This document shows positions 53,812-62,002 of a DNA stretch of 64,000 nucleotides, piece after piece. Position 1 is the first letter of the stretch; the number at the start of each line of letters is the position of its first letter. A program made the position numbers and the translations under genes. The stretch is taken from contig NZ_JAGHRC010000002.1 of assembly GCF_017743975.1 (NCBI RefSeq), forward strand, positions 682,001 through 746,000. Direction: 5' to 3'. Under the pieces are notes generated by a model. That model was not told the origin of the DNA. It saw only the letters and a list, made by a program, of their open reading frames with translations, and ran no database searches. Source of the stretch: Ruegeria sp. R14_0. GTDB taxonomy: Bacteria; Pseudomonadota; Alphaproteobacteria; Rhodobacterales; Rhodobacteraceae.

Positions 53812-55320
53812 TCAGGCGCTGATCTGTTGCACCTCTTGCCGCATGGTCTCGGGGGGATCCATGTTGAAACGAACGATGGTGGCACCGTTCTGCATCGGGC
53901 ATACGATGCAGTTTAGCGGTGTTCCGTTGCGCAGATAAATCACGGCCGACCATTCGGCTCGGTTTTCGCGCATTTCGACAAAATCACGAATTTCACCAAG
54001 GATCGGGGTCGCGGTGCAGTGTTCCTGCCAGGCTTTGGTGACGTCCAGTACGGTATCCGCTTCAAACCCTGCGTCCCCTGTGTCGCCCCATAGTTTTTGG
54101 TAGGCATAGTTTGTAAACGCCAGTGTGCCATCATCGCTGAAAACCGCCACAGCATCGGCCAGCTTGTCCAGAATGGATTGCATCAGGTCCATTTCGGACC
54201 GGAACCGCCGGGTCAGAGTGATCTCGGCCGTAATATCCTCAAACAGAAAGGCGACCGCGCCGTCCGGGTGGGGGCGACCGCTGACTGAATAGACCGAGCC
54301 TGAGGGTAGCGACCAGGTTTCTTGATAATTTCCGTCTTCCGCCGCTTCGAGCAGGTCGTTCATCTGCTTGCGCCAACTGCGATAGTTCTTGGGCTCGGGC
54401 ATCATGTGCTGATCGCGCAGACGGTCGAAAAAGCTGGACAGGCTGGGGCGGCAGCTCAGGAAATCCGGGGGCAGGGTGGTCAGGTCGATCAGTGCGGGGT
54501 TGAACAGTGCCAGCTGACGGTTGCGATCGAAAATGGCCAATCCAATGGACAGTTGGGCAAAGGTCTTGGTCATGGTCTGAACGAATTTGCGCTGCGCCAT
54601 CTCGGCCTCGACAATTGCGTTGATGTCGACCGCATAAGACAAGTGACCTTCGGGATGATCGACCAGCGTCAGGTCGAACCACAGCTTGTTGTCGCTGAAC
54701 GTGGACGAGATCGAGACGCGCGTCTTTGCACTCAGCCGTTGATCATCATCAGGCACTGGAAACAAAGGGGCGGTCAGGTCCGTATCCTGACCACGTACCT
54801 TGCGCACCAGCGAGACATAGGCCGCATTGCACCAGCGCACATTGCCCTGGTGATCCAACAGCCAGACCGGGTAGGGCGCTTTTTCCATGGCAAGGCGGTT
54901 GGGATCGTTGGGCGCGCGATGGGTTGCCGAGGGGCATTCGCTTTGGTTGCGCAGTTGCACCCGCACAATTCCGTCGATCCATTCACACATAACATCGCGC
55001 TCAACAGTGCAGTCGATGGCCGGAATGACCATATTACCTTCGCGGCGAATGCGGTCGGGGGTTTCGGGAAAGGTCGGAAAATCCCGCTGTAGCAAGCGTC
55101 GTAGGTCAGCCCAGTCGCGGACCTGTTCGAACCCTTCCAGCGCAATGTCCGAATGGCTTATCAGTTTATCCCCGTCGAACAGAAACACGGCGTCGAACAG
55201 TGACGCAGGTGACGACAGGCCAAAATTATCACCCCCCTGCCGTCTGCGAGGCAAAAGCCACTGAACGGCAAGGCTTGCAGAAACAAGGCTGATGATGGCC
55301 AGAAAAATCCAGTCGATCAT
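53812..55320 (-). CDS. divL: DivL-like membrane PAS protein lacking a kinase domain
   Basis: A 502-residue protein with one N-terminal membrane segment (IDWIFLAIISLVSASLAVQWLL) and about four PAS-like sensor domains: about 40-130, 150-240, 260-370 (TKTFAQLSIGLAIFDRNRQL) and 385-495 (DKLADAVAVFSDDGTLAF). It stops without a histidine phosphotransfer or ATP-binding domain. Position next to tsaE-amgK-murU-addBA matches that of divL in Caulobacter as I recall it, and the third PAS resembles DivL. In Caulobacter DivL stimulates CckA and so CtrA. A perfect CtrA box lies 50 bp upstream. Gene name is inferred. Confidence 0.72.
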   Translation of the reverse strand: MIDWIFLAIISLVSASLAVQWLLPRRRQGGDNFGLSSPASLFDAVFLFDGDKLISHSDIALEGFEQVRDWADLRRLLQRDFPTFPETPDRIRREGNMVIPAIDCTVERDVMCEWIDGIVRVQLRNQSECPSATHRAPNDPNRLAMEKAPYPVWLLDHQGNVRWCNAAYVSLVRKVRGQDTDLTAPLFPVPDDDQRLSAKTRVSISSTFSDNKLWFDLTLVDHPEGHLSYAVDINAIVEAEMAQRKFVQTMTKTFAQLSIGLAIFDRNRQLALFNPALIDLTTLPPDFLSCRPSLSSFFDRLRDQHMMPEPKNYRSWRKQMNDLLEAAEDGNYQETWSLPSGSVYSVSGRPHPDGAVAFLFEDITAEITLTRRFRSEMDLMQSILDKLADAVAVFSDDGTLAFTNYAYQKLWGDTGDAGFEADTVLDVTKAWQEHCTATPILGEIRDFVEMRENRAEWSAVIYLRNGTPLNCIVCPMQNGATIVRFNMDPPETMRQEVQQISA

Positions 55321-55369
55321 GCGCTCTCCGGGATGCAAAACAAAGCGTTAAGACTATGCGTCATATTGG

Positions 55370-55384
55370 TTAACGGGGTCTTAA
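55370..55384. promoter_or_regulatory. CtrA box upstream of the DivL-like gene
   Basis: TTAA (55370-55373), seven bases, TTAA (55381-55384), read TTAACGGGGTCTTAAC on the plus strand; on the minus strand it is TTAA-GACCCCG-TTAAC. This is a perfect match to the CtrA consensus TTAA-N7-TTAA(C). It lies in the 85 bp between the regB stop and the DivL-like start, 50 bp upstream of that start. Confidence 0.7.
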
Positions 55385-55405
55385 CTCCGGAGCGGCAAGT
55401 GGCAG

Positions 55406-56803
55406 TTAGGTCTGAAACCGCTGGTTGACGCCTGATGGTACCGGGGTGTCACCGGTCTGCGCGTCCACAAGGTTTCTGGGCCAGCTTACCTTGACGATCG
55501 CCCCCCGGCGTTCGGGGTGGTCTGACAAGCTTTGATAGGGGTCCGAACCATTGGCAAAGTCCAGTTCTGCTCCGCTGCGTTCCAACAGCGTTTTGGCAAT
55601 AAACAAGCCCAGGCCCATGCCTTCGTATTCCGGGCGCGTCTTCTTTTCGGTTTCACTGCGGCGGCGGCGCATGAACGGATCGCCGATCCGACCGATCATC
55701 TGAGACGGGTATCCGCGGCCGTCATCCATGATGCTGACGGTGATTTGTTTGGTGGACCATTCAGCCTCGACCCAAACGTTTTCACGGGAAAAATCCACCG
55801 CATTCTGGATCAGGTTGCGCAAACCGTGAATGATCTCGGGTTTACGCAGGATAGAGGGCTGCTGGACATCGCCATCTTCGGCAGGGCCTTCGGTGAAATG
55901 GACGGACTTGCCGCGATTAATATGCGGCTCGGCCGCTTCGTGGACGACAGTGGACAAGGGGGCCTGCCGCAGATGCAGATCATCTTTGCCGGCACGGCCC
56001 ATATCGCGCAGGATATCCCGACAACGGTTCGCCTGTTCCCGGATCAAAGCCGCATCTTCGATCAGATCGGGCCGGTCTTCCAGCTCCTCGATCAATTCAG
56101 AACTGGCCAGCTTGATCGTGGCGAGCGGTGTACCCAGCTCATGCGCGGCGGCGGCAACGACGCCCCCAAGATCGGTCAGCTTCTGTTCACGGGCCAGAGC
56201 CATATGCGTGGCGGCCAGAGCTTCGGACATGGACTGCACCTCGGAACTGACGCGGTGCGAATACGCGCCCAGAAAGACGATGGCGATCACGATGGCGGCC
56301 CAGTTTCCGAACAGAAGGATGTCTGGAATATCCAGCTCGGCCCCCAATGCCGTGCGCAGGGGTTGGTGAAATTCGGCCAGCAAGGTGGTCAGAACTATCG
56401 CAACGCCCCCGATGATCAGCGTTGACCGCGTGCTCATTACACTGGCCGAGATGGTGACCGGCCCCACCAGCAATAGCGCAAAGGGGTTGTTCAGCCCGCC
56501 GGTGAGGTACAACAGGACCGTCAGCTGCAGCAGGTCAAACAACACCATCAGAAAGTTCTCGAACTCGGACAGGCGCTTGTTGCGCGGAAACAGCAGGATC
56601 GCGGTCAGGTTCCCCATGACCGAAATGCCGATCGCCAGATAGCACAATGTTGCATCAAGCTGGATCTCATAGGTCTGCTGGGCCACGGTGATCGCGGTGA
56701 TCTGGCCGATAATCGCCACCCAGCGCAGCAGGATCAGGGTGCGCAGGCGGATCCAGCTGCTGCGTTCCTGACCGCGCCAAAATGTGATGTTGGAATTTGC
56801 CAT
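55406..56803 (-). CDS. regB: Redox-sensing histidine kinase RegB/PrrB
   Basis: The 465-residue kinase of the global RegB-RegA system that controls photosynthesis, respiration and carbon and nitrogen fixation genes with redox state. Six membrane helices (about 22-190) contain the quinone-sensing heptad G102GLNNPF108. The phosphorylated histidine is H221 in AAAAHELGTPLATIKL, and the redox-active cysteine is C261 in EQANRCRDIL, close to H225 and C265 of Rhodobacter capsulatus. The ATP-binding domain follows. It is divergent from senC-regA. Confidence 0.96.
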   Translation of the reverse strand: MANSNITFWRGQERSSWIRLRTLILLRWVAIIGQITAITVAQQTYEIQLDATLCYLAIGISVMGNLTAILLFPRNKRLSEFENFLMVLFDLLQLTVLLYLTGGLNNPFALLLVGPVTISASVMSTRSTLIIGGVAIVLTTLLAEFHQPLRTALGAELDIPDILLFGNWAAIVIAIVFLGAYSHRVSSEVQSMSEALAATHMALAREQKLTDLGGVVAAAAHELGTPLATIKLASSELIEELEDRPDLIEDAALIREQANRCRDILRDMGRAGKDDLHLRQAPLSTVVHEAAEPHINRGKSVHFTEGPAEDGDVQQPSILRKPEIIHGLRNLIQNAVDFSRENVWVEAEWSTKQITVSIMDDGRGYPSQMIGRIGDPFMRRRRSETEKKTRPEYEGMGLGLFIAKTLLERSGAELDFANGSDPYQSLSDHPERRGAIVKVSWPRNLVDAQTGDTPVPSGVNQRFQT

Positions 56804-56895
56804 CGGTCGATTATGTCCTGTTGCATCGGCTGAGCTTCTTGATAGGTGTCCCGGCCGAAACGATCAACAACCCCTCTTTTGTCAGGATTGATGTC

Positions 56896-57516
56896 ATGGT
56901 CCGTCTTTATGCCATCCTTGCAACCGTCGTGCTGGCCGTTGGTCTGGGCGCCATGTGGCTGCTGACCCGGGGCACCGGATCGGACGACAAGTTTGCCCAA
57001 TGCCGCACCAGCCAGATTGCAGGCGGGACAGCAGCCATCGGCGGGCCGTTCGAACTGATCAACGGCCAGGGCGAAACGGTCACCGACAAGGATGTCATCA
57101 CCGAGCCGACGCTGGTCTATTTTGGTTATACCTTCTGCCCCGATGTCTGCCCGTTTGACATGTCCCGCAATGCCGAGGCCGTAGATATTCTGGCCGAGCG
57201 GGGTCAGTCAGTAACGCCTTTGTTCATCTCGATCGACCCCGATCGCGACACACCCGAAGTGGTGGCGGACTACGAGTTCAACCTGGGTGGCAAGACCATT
57301 GCGCTGACCGGTTCGCCCGAGCAGGTCAAGGCGGCAAGTCAGGCCTACAAGACCTACTACCGGGCTCATGACAAAAGCGACGAATACTATCTGGTCGACC
57401 ATTCGACCTTTACCTACCTGGTCACGCCTCAGGACGGTTTCATCGAGTTTTTCAACCGCGATGACACCGCAGAACAGATGGCGGATAAAGTCGGTTGCTT
57501 TCTGGACAAGATCTAG
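56896..57516 (+). CDS. senC: SCO1/SenC copper-binding protein
   Basis: A 206-residue SenC/PrrC protein, anchored by an N-terminal helix (about 4-23) with a thioredoxin-fold domain in the periplasm. Copper ligands are C81 and C85 in TFCPDVCPFDM and H169 in YLVDHSTFTYLV. It helps assemble cytochrome oxidase copper centres and may pass signals to RegB. The ATG at 56896 is used; a start at 56797 would overlap regB. It lies upstream of regA by 86 bp, the classical regB-senC-regA layout. Confidence 0.94.
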   Translation: MVRLYAILATVVLAVGLGAMWLLTRGTGSDDKFAQCRTSQIAGGTAAIGGPFELINGQGETVTDKDVITEPTLVYFGYTFCPDVCPFDMSRNAEAVDILAERGQSVTPLFISIDPDRDTPEVVADYEFNLGGKTIALTGSPEQVKAASQAYKTYYRAHDKSDEYYLVDHSTFTYLVTPQDGFIEFFNRDDTAEQMADKVGCFLDKI

Positions 57517-57602
57517 AAGGCGACACCTTGTTTGACCTTTGGGATGGCGCTGCTATTACTCATGGTTAAGCCAAAGGCGTGAAATAGCGGAAAGAAAAGA
57601 AT

Positions 57603-58157
57603 ATGGCGGACACCTCTGACCTCGACATCGGCCCCGACAAAACTCTGCTTTTGGTGGACGATGACGAACCGTTTCTGAGACGTCTGGCCAAGGCCATGGA
57701 AAAGCGCGGGTTCGAAGTTGAAACTGCGGGTTCCGTTGCCGCAGGCCGTGCCATTTCCACCGCTCGCCCGCCCGCTTATGCGGTGGTCGACCTGCGGCTT
57801 GAGGATGGCAACGGCCTGGACGTGGTCGAAGTGCTGCGCGAAAAGCGCCCCGACAGCCGGGTTGTGGTCCTCACCGGCTACGGAGCCATCGCCACCGCCG
57901 TCGCCGCAGTCAAGATCGGCGCAACCGACTACTTGTCCAAGCCGGCTGACGCCACCGACATCACCAATGCTCTGCTGGCCAAGGGCGACGAACTGCCCCC
58001 GCCACCGGAAAACCCCATGAGCGCGGATCGCGTGCGCTGGGAACATATTCAGCGGGTCTATGAGTTGTGTGATCGGAATGTGTCGGAAACCGCGCGTCGT
58101 CTGAACATGCATCGTCGGACCTTGCAGCGGATTTTGGCGAAGCGCAGTCCGCGGTAG
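57603..58157 (+). CDS. regA: Redox response regulator RegA/PrrA
   Basis: The 184-residue partner of RegB. A receiver domain with phosphoacceptor D63 (YAVVDLRLEDGNG) and K113 (YLSKPAD) is joined by the polyproline linker PPPPENP (132-138) to a Fis-type helix-turn-helix (about 150-180, RVYELCDRNVSETARRLNMHRRTLQRIL). All key residues match Rhodobacter RegA. A single TTAA occurs in the 86 bp upstream but no full CtrA box. Unlike in Rhodobacter capsulatus, hvrA and hvrB do not follow. Confidence 0.97.
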   Translation: MADTSDLDIGPDKTLLLVDDDEPFLRRLAKAMEKRGFEVETAGSVAAGRAISTARPPAYAVVDLRLEDGNGLDVVEVLREKRPDSRVVVLTGYGAIATAVAAVKIGATDYLSKPADATDITNALLAKGDELPPPPENPMSADRVRWEHIQRVYELCDRNVSETARRLNMHRRTLQRILAKRSPR

Positions 58158-58265
58158 GCGTATCAGCGTAGGTTCCGATTGCTGAATGAGCGGCTCCAAA
58201 GCTGCTTTCGTATCAAAAAAAGAAAAATAGTGATATGTGAATGCCGTCCCATAGCGGAGGATGGC

Positions 58266-58661
58266 ATGAACAATCTCTCGGCCGCATTTCAGCGGGCTAT
58301 TTCAAATTACGGCAATTTCAACGGGCGTGCCTCTCGATCGGCGTTTTGGTGGTGGGTCCTAGCCGTAATTCTCGTCCTTTTGGTGACGCGAATTATCGAT
58401 GGTGCATTAATTGCGCCCGTACTTGGATTTGGTGCGTTCGAGCCGAACGCAGGCCAGCCGTTGTCTGTTCTGGTGTCGCTTGGCCTCTTACTGCCAAACT
58501 TGGCGGTCGGAGCCAGACGTTTGCATGACATCGGACGAACCGGTTGGTGGCTATTGATTGGCTTGGTTCCACTAATCGGAACATTGGTACTGATATACTT
58601 TTACATTCAACCAAGTGAGAGTGGTGCAAACCAGTTCGGAGAACCTGATGTTTTTCCCTGA
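58266..58661 (+). CDS. DUF805 membrane protein
   Basis: A 131-residue membrane protein with a DUF805 domain: NGRASRSAFWWWVLAVILVLL, then LGLLLPNLAVGARRLHDIGRTGWW and a final hydrophobic segment. It has three to four membrane helices; function unknown. The ATG at 58266 follows a GGAGG ribosome site. Its codon use looks more AT-rich than the flanking genes, which may mean recent arrival. It sits alone after regA. Confidence 0.85.
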   Translation: MNNLSAAFQRAISNYGNFNGRASRSAFWWWVLAVILVLLVTRIIDGALIAPVLGFGAFEPNAGQPLSVLVSLGLLLPNLAVGARRLHDIGRTGWWLLIGLVPLIGTLVLIYFYIQPSESGANQFGEPDVFP

Positions 58662-58678
58662 TCTAAAGCGGTATTAGG

Positions 58679-59272
58679 TTACAGGTCCTGCAGAAGTTCA
58701 CCGTGACGGTCAGTGTAGGCCCGCCGCACGTCAACTGGCGGTCTTAGTCTGATCTGCAACCCCTCCATTACCGCCTTATCCGGGCGACCAAAGAACTTTG
58801 TCGCTTCGGCCTCGGAAAACCCTGCGATCTGGGTGGCCTCCATCCAGGCGCTGATCTTGTCAGCCTTTTTGATCTGCCGTTTCACCGTTTTCGGTACTTC
58901 GGCAGGCAGGCCAAAGCGGATGTGGATCGCCGCCGCCAAACGGTCATCCAGCGCGCCGTAGTCAGGGCCAACGGCGGATTTGACGGGCGAGATCATGTCT
59001 CCGATCACATATTCGGGGGCGTCGTGTAACAGGGCCGCAAGCCGCCATTTCACCGGTGCATTGGGCGCGATACGGCCAAAAAGCTCTTCGACCAGCAGGG
59101 AATGCTCGGCCACGGAATAGGCGAAATCGCCTGCCGTCTGACCGTTCCAGCGCGCCACAAACGCTAGACCATGCGCGATATCTTCGATCTCGATATCCAC
59201 CGGGGTCGGGTCCAGCAGATCCAGCCTGCGGCCAGACAGCATCCGCTGCCACGCTCGGGGTTGTGTTGCCAT
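58679..59272 (-). CDS. HD-domain phosphohydrolase (YfbR-like 5'-deoxynucleotidase)
   Basis: A 197-residue HD-domain protein. The metal ligands appear as H57 (SVAEHSLL), H83-D84 (LLHDAPEYVIGDM) and a later aspartate (IKKADKISAW). The arrangement resembles YfbR-type 5'-deoxynucleotidases, but substrate specificity is uncertain. The ATG at 59272 is used; a 28-codon upstream frame is unlikely. It is convergent with the DUF805 gene and divergent from the small exported protein. Confidence 0.85.
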   Translation of the reverse strand: MATQPRAWQRMLSGRRLDLLDPTPVDIEIEDIAHGLAFVARWNGQTAGDFAYSVAEHSLLVEELFGRIAPNAPVKWRLAALLHDAPEYVIGDMISPVKSAVGPDYGALDDRLAAAIHIRFGLPAEVPKTVKRQIKKADKISAWMEATQIAGFSEAEATKFFGRPDKAVMEGLQIRLRPPVDVRRAYTDRHGELLQDL

Positions 59273-59406
59273 TATGCCATGCCTTGTGAAGTTGGACACG
59301 TTGAGTTCGCGTTTTTGTGCTATGATGTACCTGTCAGGATCACATGCTGCCAACATTTTCTTGAGCTATCGTGCTTTGAACCTACACGATCTGATCCCGA
59401 CATTAG

Positions 59407-59441
59407 GACTGAGGGGGGGCATACTCCTTTCAGTCATGCCC
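59407..59441 (+). promoter_or_regulatory. Two mutually exclusive hairpins ahead of the small exported protein
   Basis: GACTGA (59407-59412) can pair with TCAGTC (59430-59435), and GGGCAT (59417-59422) with ATGCCC (59436-59441). The arms interleave (a, b, a', b'), so only one helix can form, unless as a strained pseudoknot. The element ends 35 bases before the ATG at 59477 and would lie in the 5' leader. Confidence 0.4.
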
Positions 59442-59476
59442 TCTCGAAACGAAACACGTATCGAAAGGAGCATGTT

Positions 59477-59791
59477 ATGTTCAAACGTTTGTTCGCAATC
59501 GCCCTGACCTTTGGAATGGCTGCCACTGCGCCGCCTGCCTTCGCCAATAACTGTGCACAGCGCGATCATGTGATTGCTAAACTGCAGGACAGCTATTCGG
59601 AAGAGCTGGTCTTTGGCGGATTGCAGAAAACCCGCGGTGCGCAGGCGGTTATGGAGGTTTGGACCTCGAAAAAAACCGGAAGCTATACGGTTCTGGTAAC
59701 TCAGGCGAACGGCATTAGTTGTATTGTCGCCGTTGGCACAGATTTCTTTGAAGCGATACCGAAAATAGAGCTCAAGGGTGAACCAAGTTGA
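59477..59791 (+). CDS. Small exported protein of unknown function
   Basis: A 104-residue protein with a clear signal peptide (MFKRLFAIALTFGMAATAPPAFA, cleavage near residue 23; quoted in parts here as a charged start, hydrophobic core and AFA end). The mature part has two cysteines, C26 and C82, that could form a disulfide, and beta-rich sequence (AVMEVWTSKKTGSYTVLVTQ). I do not recognise the family. GGAG at 59467-59470 supports the start. It precedes ahcY by 103 bp and could share its transcript. Confidence 0.78.
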   Translation: MFKRLFAIALTFGMAATAPPAFANNCAQRDHVIAKLQDSYSEELVFGGLQKTRGAQAVMEVWTSKKTGSYTVLVTQANGISCIVAVGTDFFEAIPKIELKGEPS

Positions 59792-59860
59792 TTTGAACAG
59801 ACGGTTCACCCGGTTTCCGGCCATTCGCGTTGCCACCCGCCGCAAGGAGTGCTAGGGGCT

Positions 59861-59888
59861 TTCCGGATTGTGATTTACCGGAATGGAG
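59861..59888 (+). promoter_or_regulatory. Hairpin next to the ahcY ribosome site
   Basis: TTCCGG (59861-59866) pairs with CCGGAA (59878-59883), ending two bases from the GGAG ribosome site (59885-59888) of ahcY. The upstream GGCTTTCC could alternatively pair with the GGAGC of the ribosome site. It might regulate ahcY translation; a chance structure is possible. Confidence 0.35.
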
Positions 59889-59894
59889 CAGCAA

Positions 59895-61283
59895 ATGGCC
59901 GGGGACTATATCGTCAAAGACATTTCATTGGCCGGGTTCGGCCGCAAGGAACTTGATATCGCCGAAACCGAGATGCCGGGCCTGATGGCACTGCGCGCGG
60001 AATACGGTGACAGCAAGCCGCTGAAAGGCGCGCGGATCGTCGGTTCGCTGCACATGACCATCCAGACAGGGGTGCTGATCGAAACACTGGTCGCGCTGGG
60101 CGCGGATGTGCGCTGGGCGTCGTGCAACATTTTTTCGACCCAGGATCACGCGGCGGCGGCCATTGCCGAGGCAGGCGTTCCGGTTTTCGCCATCAAGGGT
60201 CAAACACTGGAAGAGCATTGGGATTATCTGGATAAATCCTTCCTATTCGAAGACGGCCCGAACATGATCCTGGACGATGGCGGTGACGCAACACTGTACA
60301 TCCTGCTGGGCGCCCGTGCCGAAGCCGGTGAGGACATCATCCCGGTTCCCGGTTCGGAAGAGGAAGAGGTGATCAAGAAGCAGATCGCCAAGCGCATGGC
60401 CGCTTCTCCGGGCTGGTTCACCAAGATGCGCGATCAGATCCAAGGCGTGTCCGAGGAAACCACCACCGGCGTGAACCGCCTGTATCAGCTGGTCAAAGAC
60501 GGCCATCTGCCGTTCCCGGCGATCAATGTGAACGACTCGGTCACCAAGTCGAAGTTCGACAACAAGTATGGCTGTAAGGAATCGCTGGTTGACGGTATCC
60601 GCCGCGCCACCGACACCATGATGGCCGGTAAAGTTGCTGTCGTGTGTGGTTACGGTGATGTGGGCAAAGGCTCGGCGGCCTCGCTGCGTGGTGCCGGTGC
60701 CCGTGTGAAGGTGACCGAAGTCGACCCGATCTGCGCGCTGCAAGCTGCGATGGACGGGTTTGAAGTCACCCTGCTGGAAGACGAAGTTGCCAGCGCGGAT
60801 ATCTTCATCACCACCACCGGCAACAAGGACGTGATCCGCATCGAGCATATGCGCGCGATGAAAGACATGGCCATCGTCGGCAATATCGGCCACTTCGACA
60901 ACGAAATTCAGGTGGCCAGCCTGAAGAACCACAAATGGACCAACATCAAGGAACAGGTGGACATGATCGAGATGCCTTCGGGCAACCGTATCATCCTGCT
61001 GTCCGAAGGCCGTCTGCTGAACCTCGGCAACGCCACCGGTCACCCGTCCTTCGTGATGTCGGCCTCCTTCACCAACCAGGTTCTGGCGCAGATCGAGCTG
61101 TTCACCAAAGGCGACGAATACCAAAACGAAGTCTACATCCTGCCCAAGCATCTGGATGAAAAGGTCGCGCGTCTGCACCTGGATCGAATCGGCGTCAAGC
61201 TGACCCAGATGGATAGCGATCAGGCCGCATACATCGGTGTGAAGCCCGAAGGCCCTTACAAGCCCGAACACTACCGTTACTGA
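59895..61283 (+). CDS. ahcY: Adenosylhomocysteinase
   Basis: The 462-residue NAD-dependent enzyme splits S-adenosylhomocysteine into adenosine and homocysteine, keeping methylation running. The NAD-binding [16 protein letters not shown], the catalytic-region [19 protein letters not shown] and the C-terminal [13 protein letters not shown] are all typical. The ATG at 59895 is chosen because GGAG lies six bases ahead; an ATG four codons earlier contains that site. Association with regA is conserved in Rhodobacter. A strong terminator follows. Confidence 0.97.
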   Translation: MAGDYIVKDISLAGFGRKELDIAETEMPGLMALRAEYGDSKPLKGARIVGSLHMTIQTGVLIETLVALGADVRWASCNIFSTQDHAAAAIAEAGVPVFAIKGQTLEEHWDYLDKSFLFEDGPNMILDDGGDATLYILLGARAEAGEDIIPVPGSEEEEVIKKQIAKRMAASPGWFTKMRDQIQGVSEETTTGVNRLYQLVKDGHLPFPAINVNDSVTKSKFDNKYGCKESLVDGIRRATDTMMAGKVAVVCGYGDVGKGSAASLRGAGARVKVTEVDPICALQAAMDGFEVTLLEDEVASADIFITTTGNKDVIRIEHMRAMKDMAIVGNIGHFDNEIQVASLKNHKWTNIKEQVDMIEMPSGNRIILLSEGRLLNLGNATGHPSFVMSASFTNQVLAQIELFTKGDEYQNEVYILPKHLDEKVARLHLDRIGVKLTQMDSDQAAYIGVKPEGPYKPEHYRY

Positions 61284-61304
61284 TCCCGGAAAGGGACAGA
61301 ACAG

Positions 61305-61336
61305 AAACGGCGGCCCCTTGGGTCGCCGTTTTTCGT
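61305..61336 (+). terminator. Intrinsic terminator of ahcY
   Basis: AAACGGCG (61305-61312) pairs with CGCCGTTT (61324-61331) around an 11-base loop and runs into a T tract (TTTTTC). It isolates ahcY from the DUF2853 gene. Confidence 0.85.
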
Positions 61337-61454
61337 TTCAACGTTGGGTTACGGGGAATGCTGTAAATTTTTCCCTTTGTGCAAATTGGTGTGCCCGTTA
61401 CCGTATCGGCGGCGCTGGAGTGGCCGGAAAACGAATTTCAACAGGGAGATAACC

Positions 61455-61796
61455 ATGGGAAAACGCGACGAGCTGATCGCCAAGTACGCCGAGGACCTGA
61501 AATCCAAATGCGGTATGGATGCCGATATGGATTTGCTGACCAAAGTCACAATCGGTTGTGGACCGGCCATCTATGACGCCGACGCATCGACAGTCGCTGC
61601 AACTCAGGAAGGTGAGCTGGAAACGGTCAAGAACAACTTTCTGATCAAAAAGCTGGGCCTGGCGGACGGCCCCGAGTTGATGGAGGGCATCAACAAGGTT
61701 CTGGAAACCTATGGCATGTCCGAGCGCAACAAGTACCGCGCCGTTGTCTATTACATGCTGACCAAGCATTTCGGCAAAGAGTCGGTCTACGGCTAA
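61455..61796 (+). CDS. DUF2853 small protein
   Basis: A 113-residue soluble, mostly helical protein of the DUF2853 family, function unknown. MGKRDELIAKYAEDLKSKCG opens it, with the conserved LLTKVTIGCGPAIYDADAS in the middle and RYRAVVYYMLTKHFGKE-like end. GGGAG sits well ahead of the ATG at 61455. It is bracketed by two terminators (61305 and 61817), so it is a single-gene unit. Confidence 0.88.
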   Translation: MGKRDELIAKYAEDLKSKCGMDADMDLLTKVTIGCGPAIYDADASTVAATQEGELETVKNNFLIKKLGLADGPELMEGINKVLETYGMSERNKYRAVVYYMLTKHFGKESVYG

Positions 61797-61816
61797 GCCC
61801 GTCAAACTCACTTGCC

Positions 61817-61846
61817 ACGCCCGTCAGTCCTCTGGCGGGCGTTTTC
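61817..61846 (+). terminator. Intrinsic terminator of the DUF2853 gene
   Basis: ACGCCCG (61817-61823) pairs with CGGGCGT (61836-61842), followed by TTTTC. It lies 20 bp after the stop codon. Confidence 0.75.
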
Positions 61847-61899
61847 AATTTTAGGCACTTGGCATTTGAACTGCGCGCGCAGGATCGGTTAGTGTCGAA

Positions 61900-62002
61900 A
61901 CGCGACCAGGACGGTCAGAGCCAAGATTTCTATACGCGTGTGGTGAGTTGGGAGCACGCGGGGTAGGGAAGGTTCTGCATCGGTCAGGGCCTTCCCTTTT
62001 TT
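61900..62002 (+). ncRNA. Candidate small RNA with its own terminator
   Basis: After the DUF2853 terminator there is a second plus-strand terminator: GGGAAGG (61966-61972) with CCTTCCC (61990-61996) and a run of six T. Nothing coding lies between. A further perfect hairpin CGCGTG (61935-61940) with CACGCG (61955-61960) precedes it. A weak promoter, TTGAAC (61866-61871) and TTAGTG (61889-61894) with 17 bp spacing, would start a transcript of about 100 bases. The T tract is only on the plus strand, so it does not serve the minus-strand EVE gene ending at 62002. I recognise no known RNA family. Confidence 0.5.

Noticed and set aside
58190..58205. Weak hairpin after regA as terminator
   Set aside because: Only six pairs with one G-U and a short T run; not convincing.
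59792..59894. A canonical SAM/SAH riboswitch for ahcY
   Set aside because: The 5' arm of the required stem is missing and the loop segment has an extra base; kept only as a low-confidence leader element.
58158..59894. hvrA and hvrB genes of the Rhodobacter capsulatus reg cluster
   Set aside because: No histone-like HvrA or LysR-type HvrB is encoded between regA and ahcY here.
60243..61271. A 342-codon frame antisense to ahcY
   Set aside because: Same artefact: histidine- and valine-rich antisense of a highly conserved gene, no motif.
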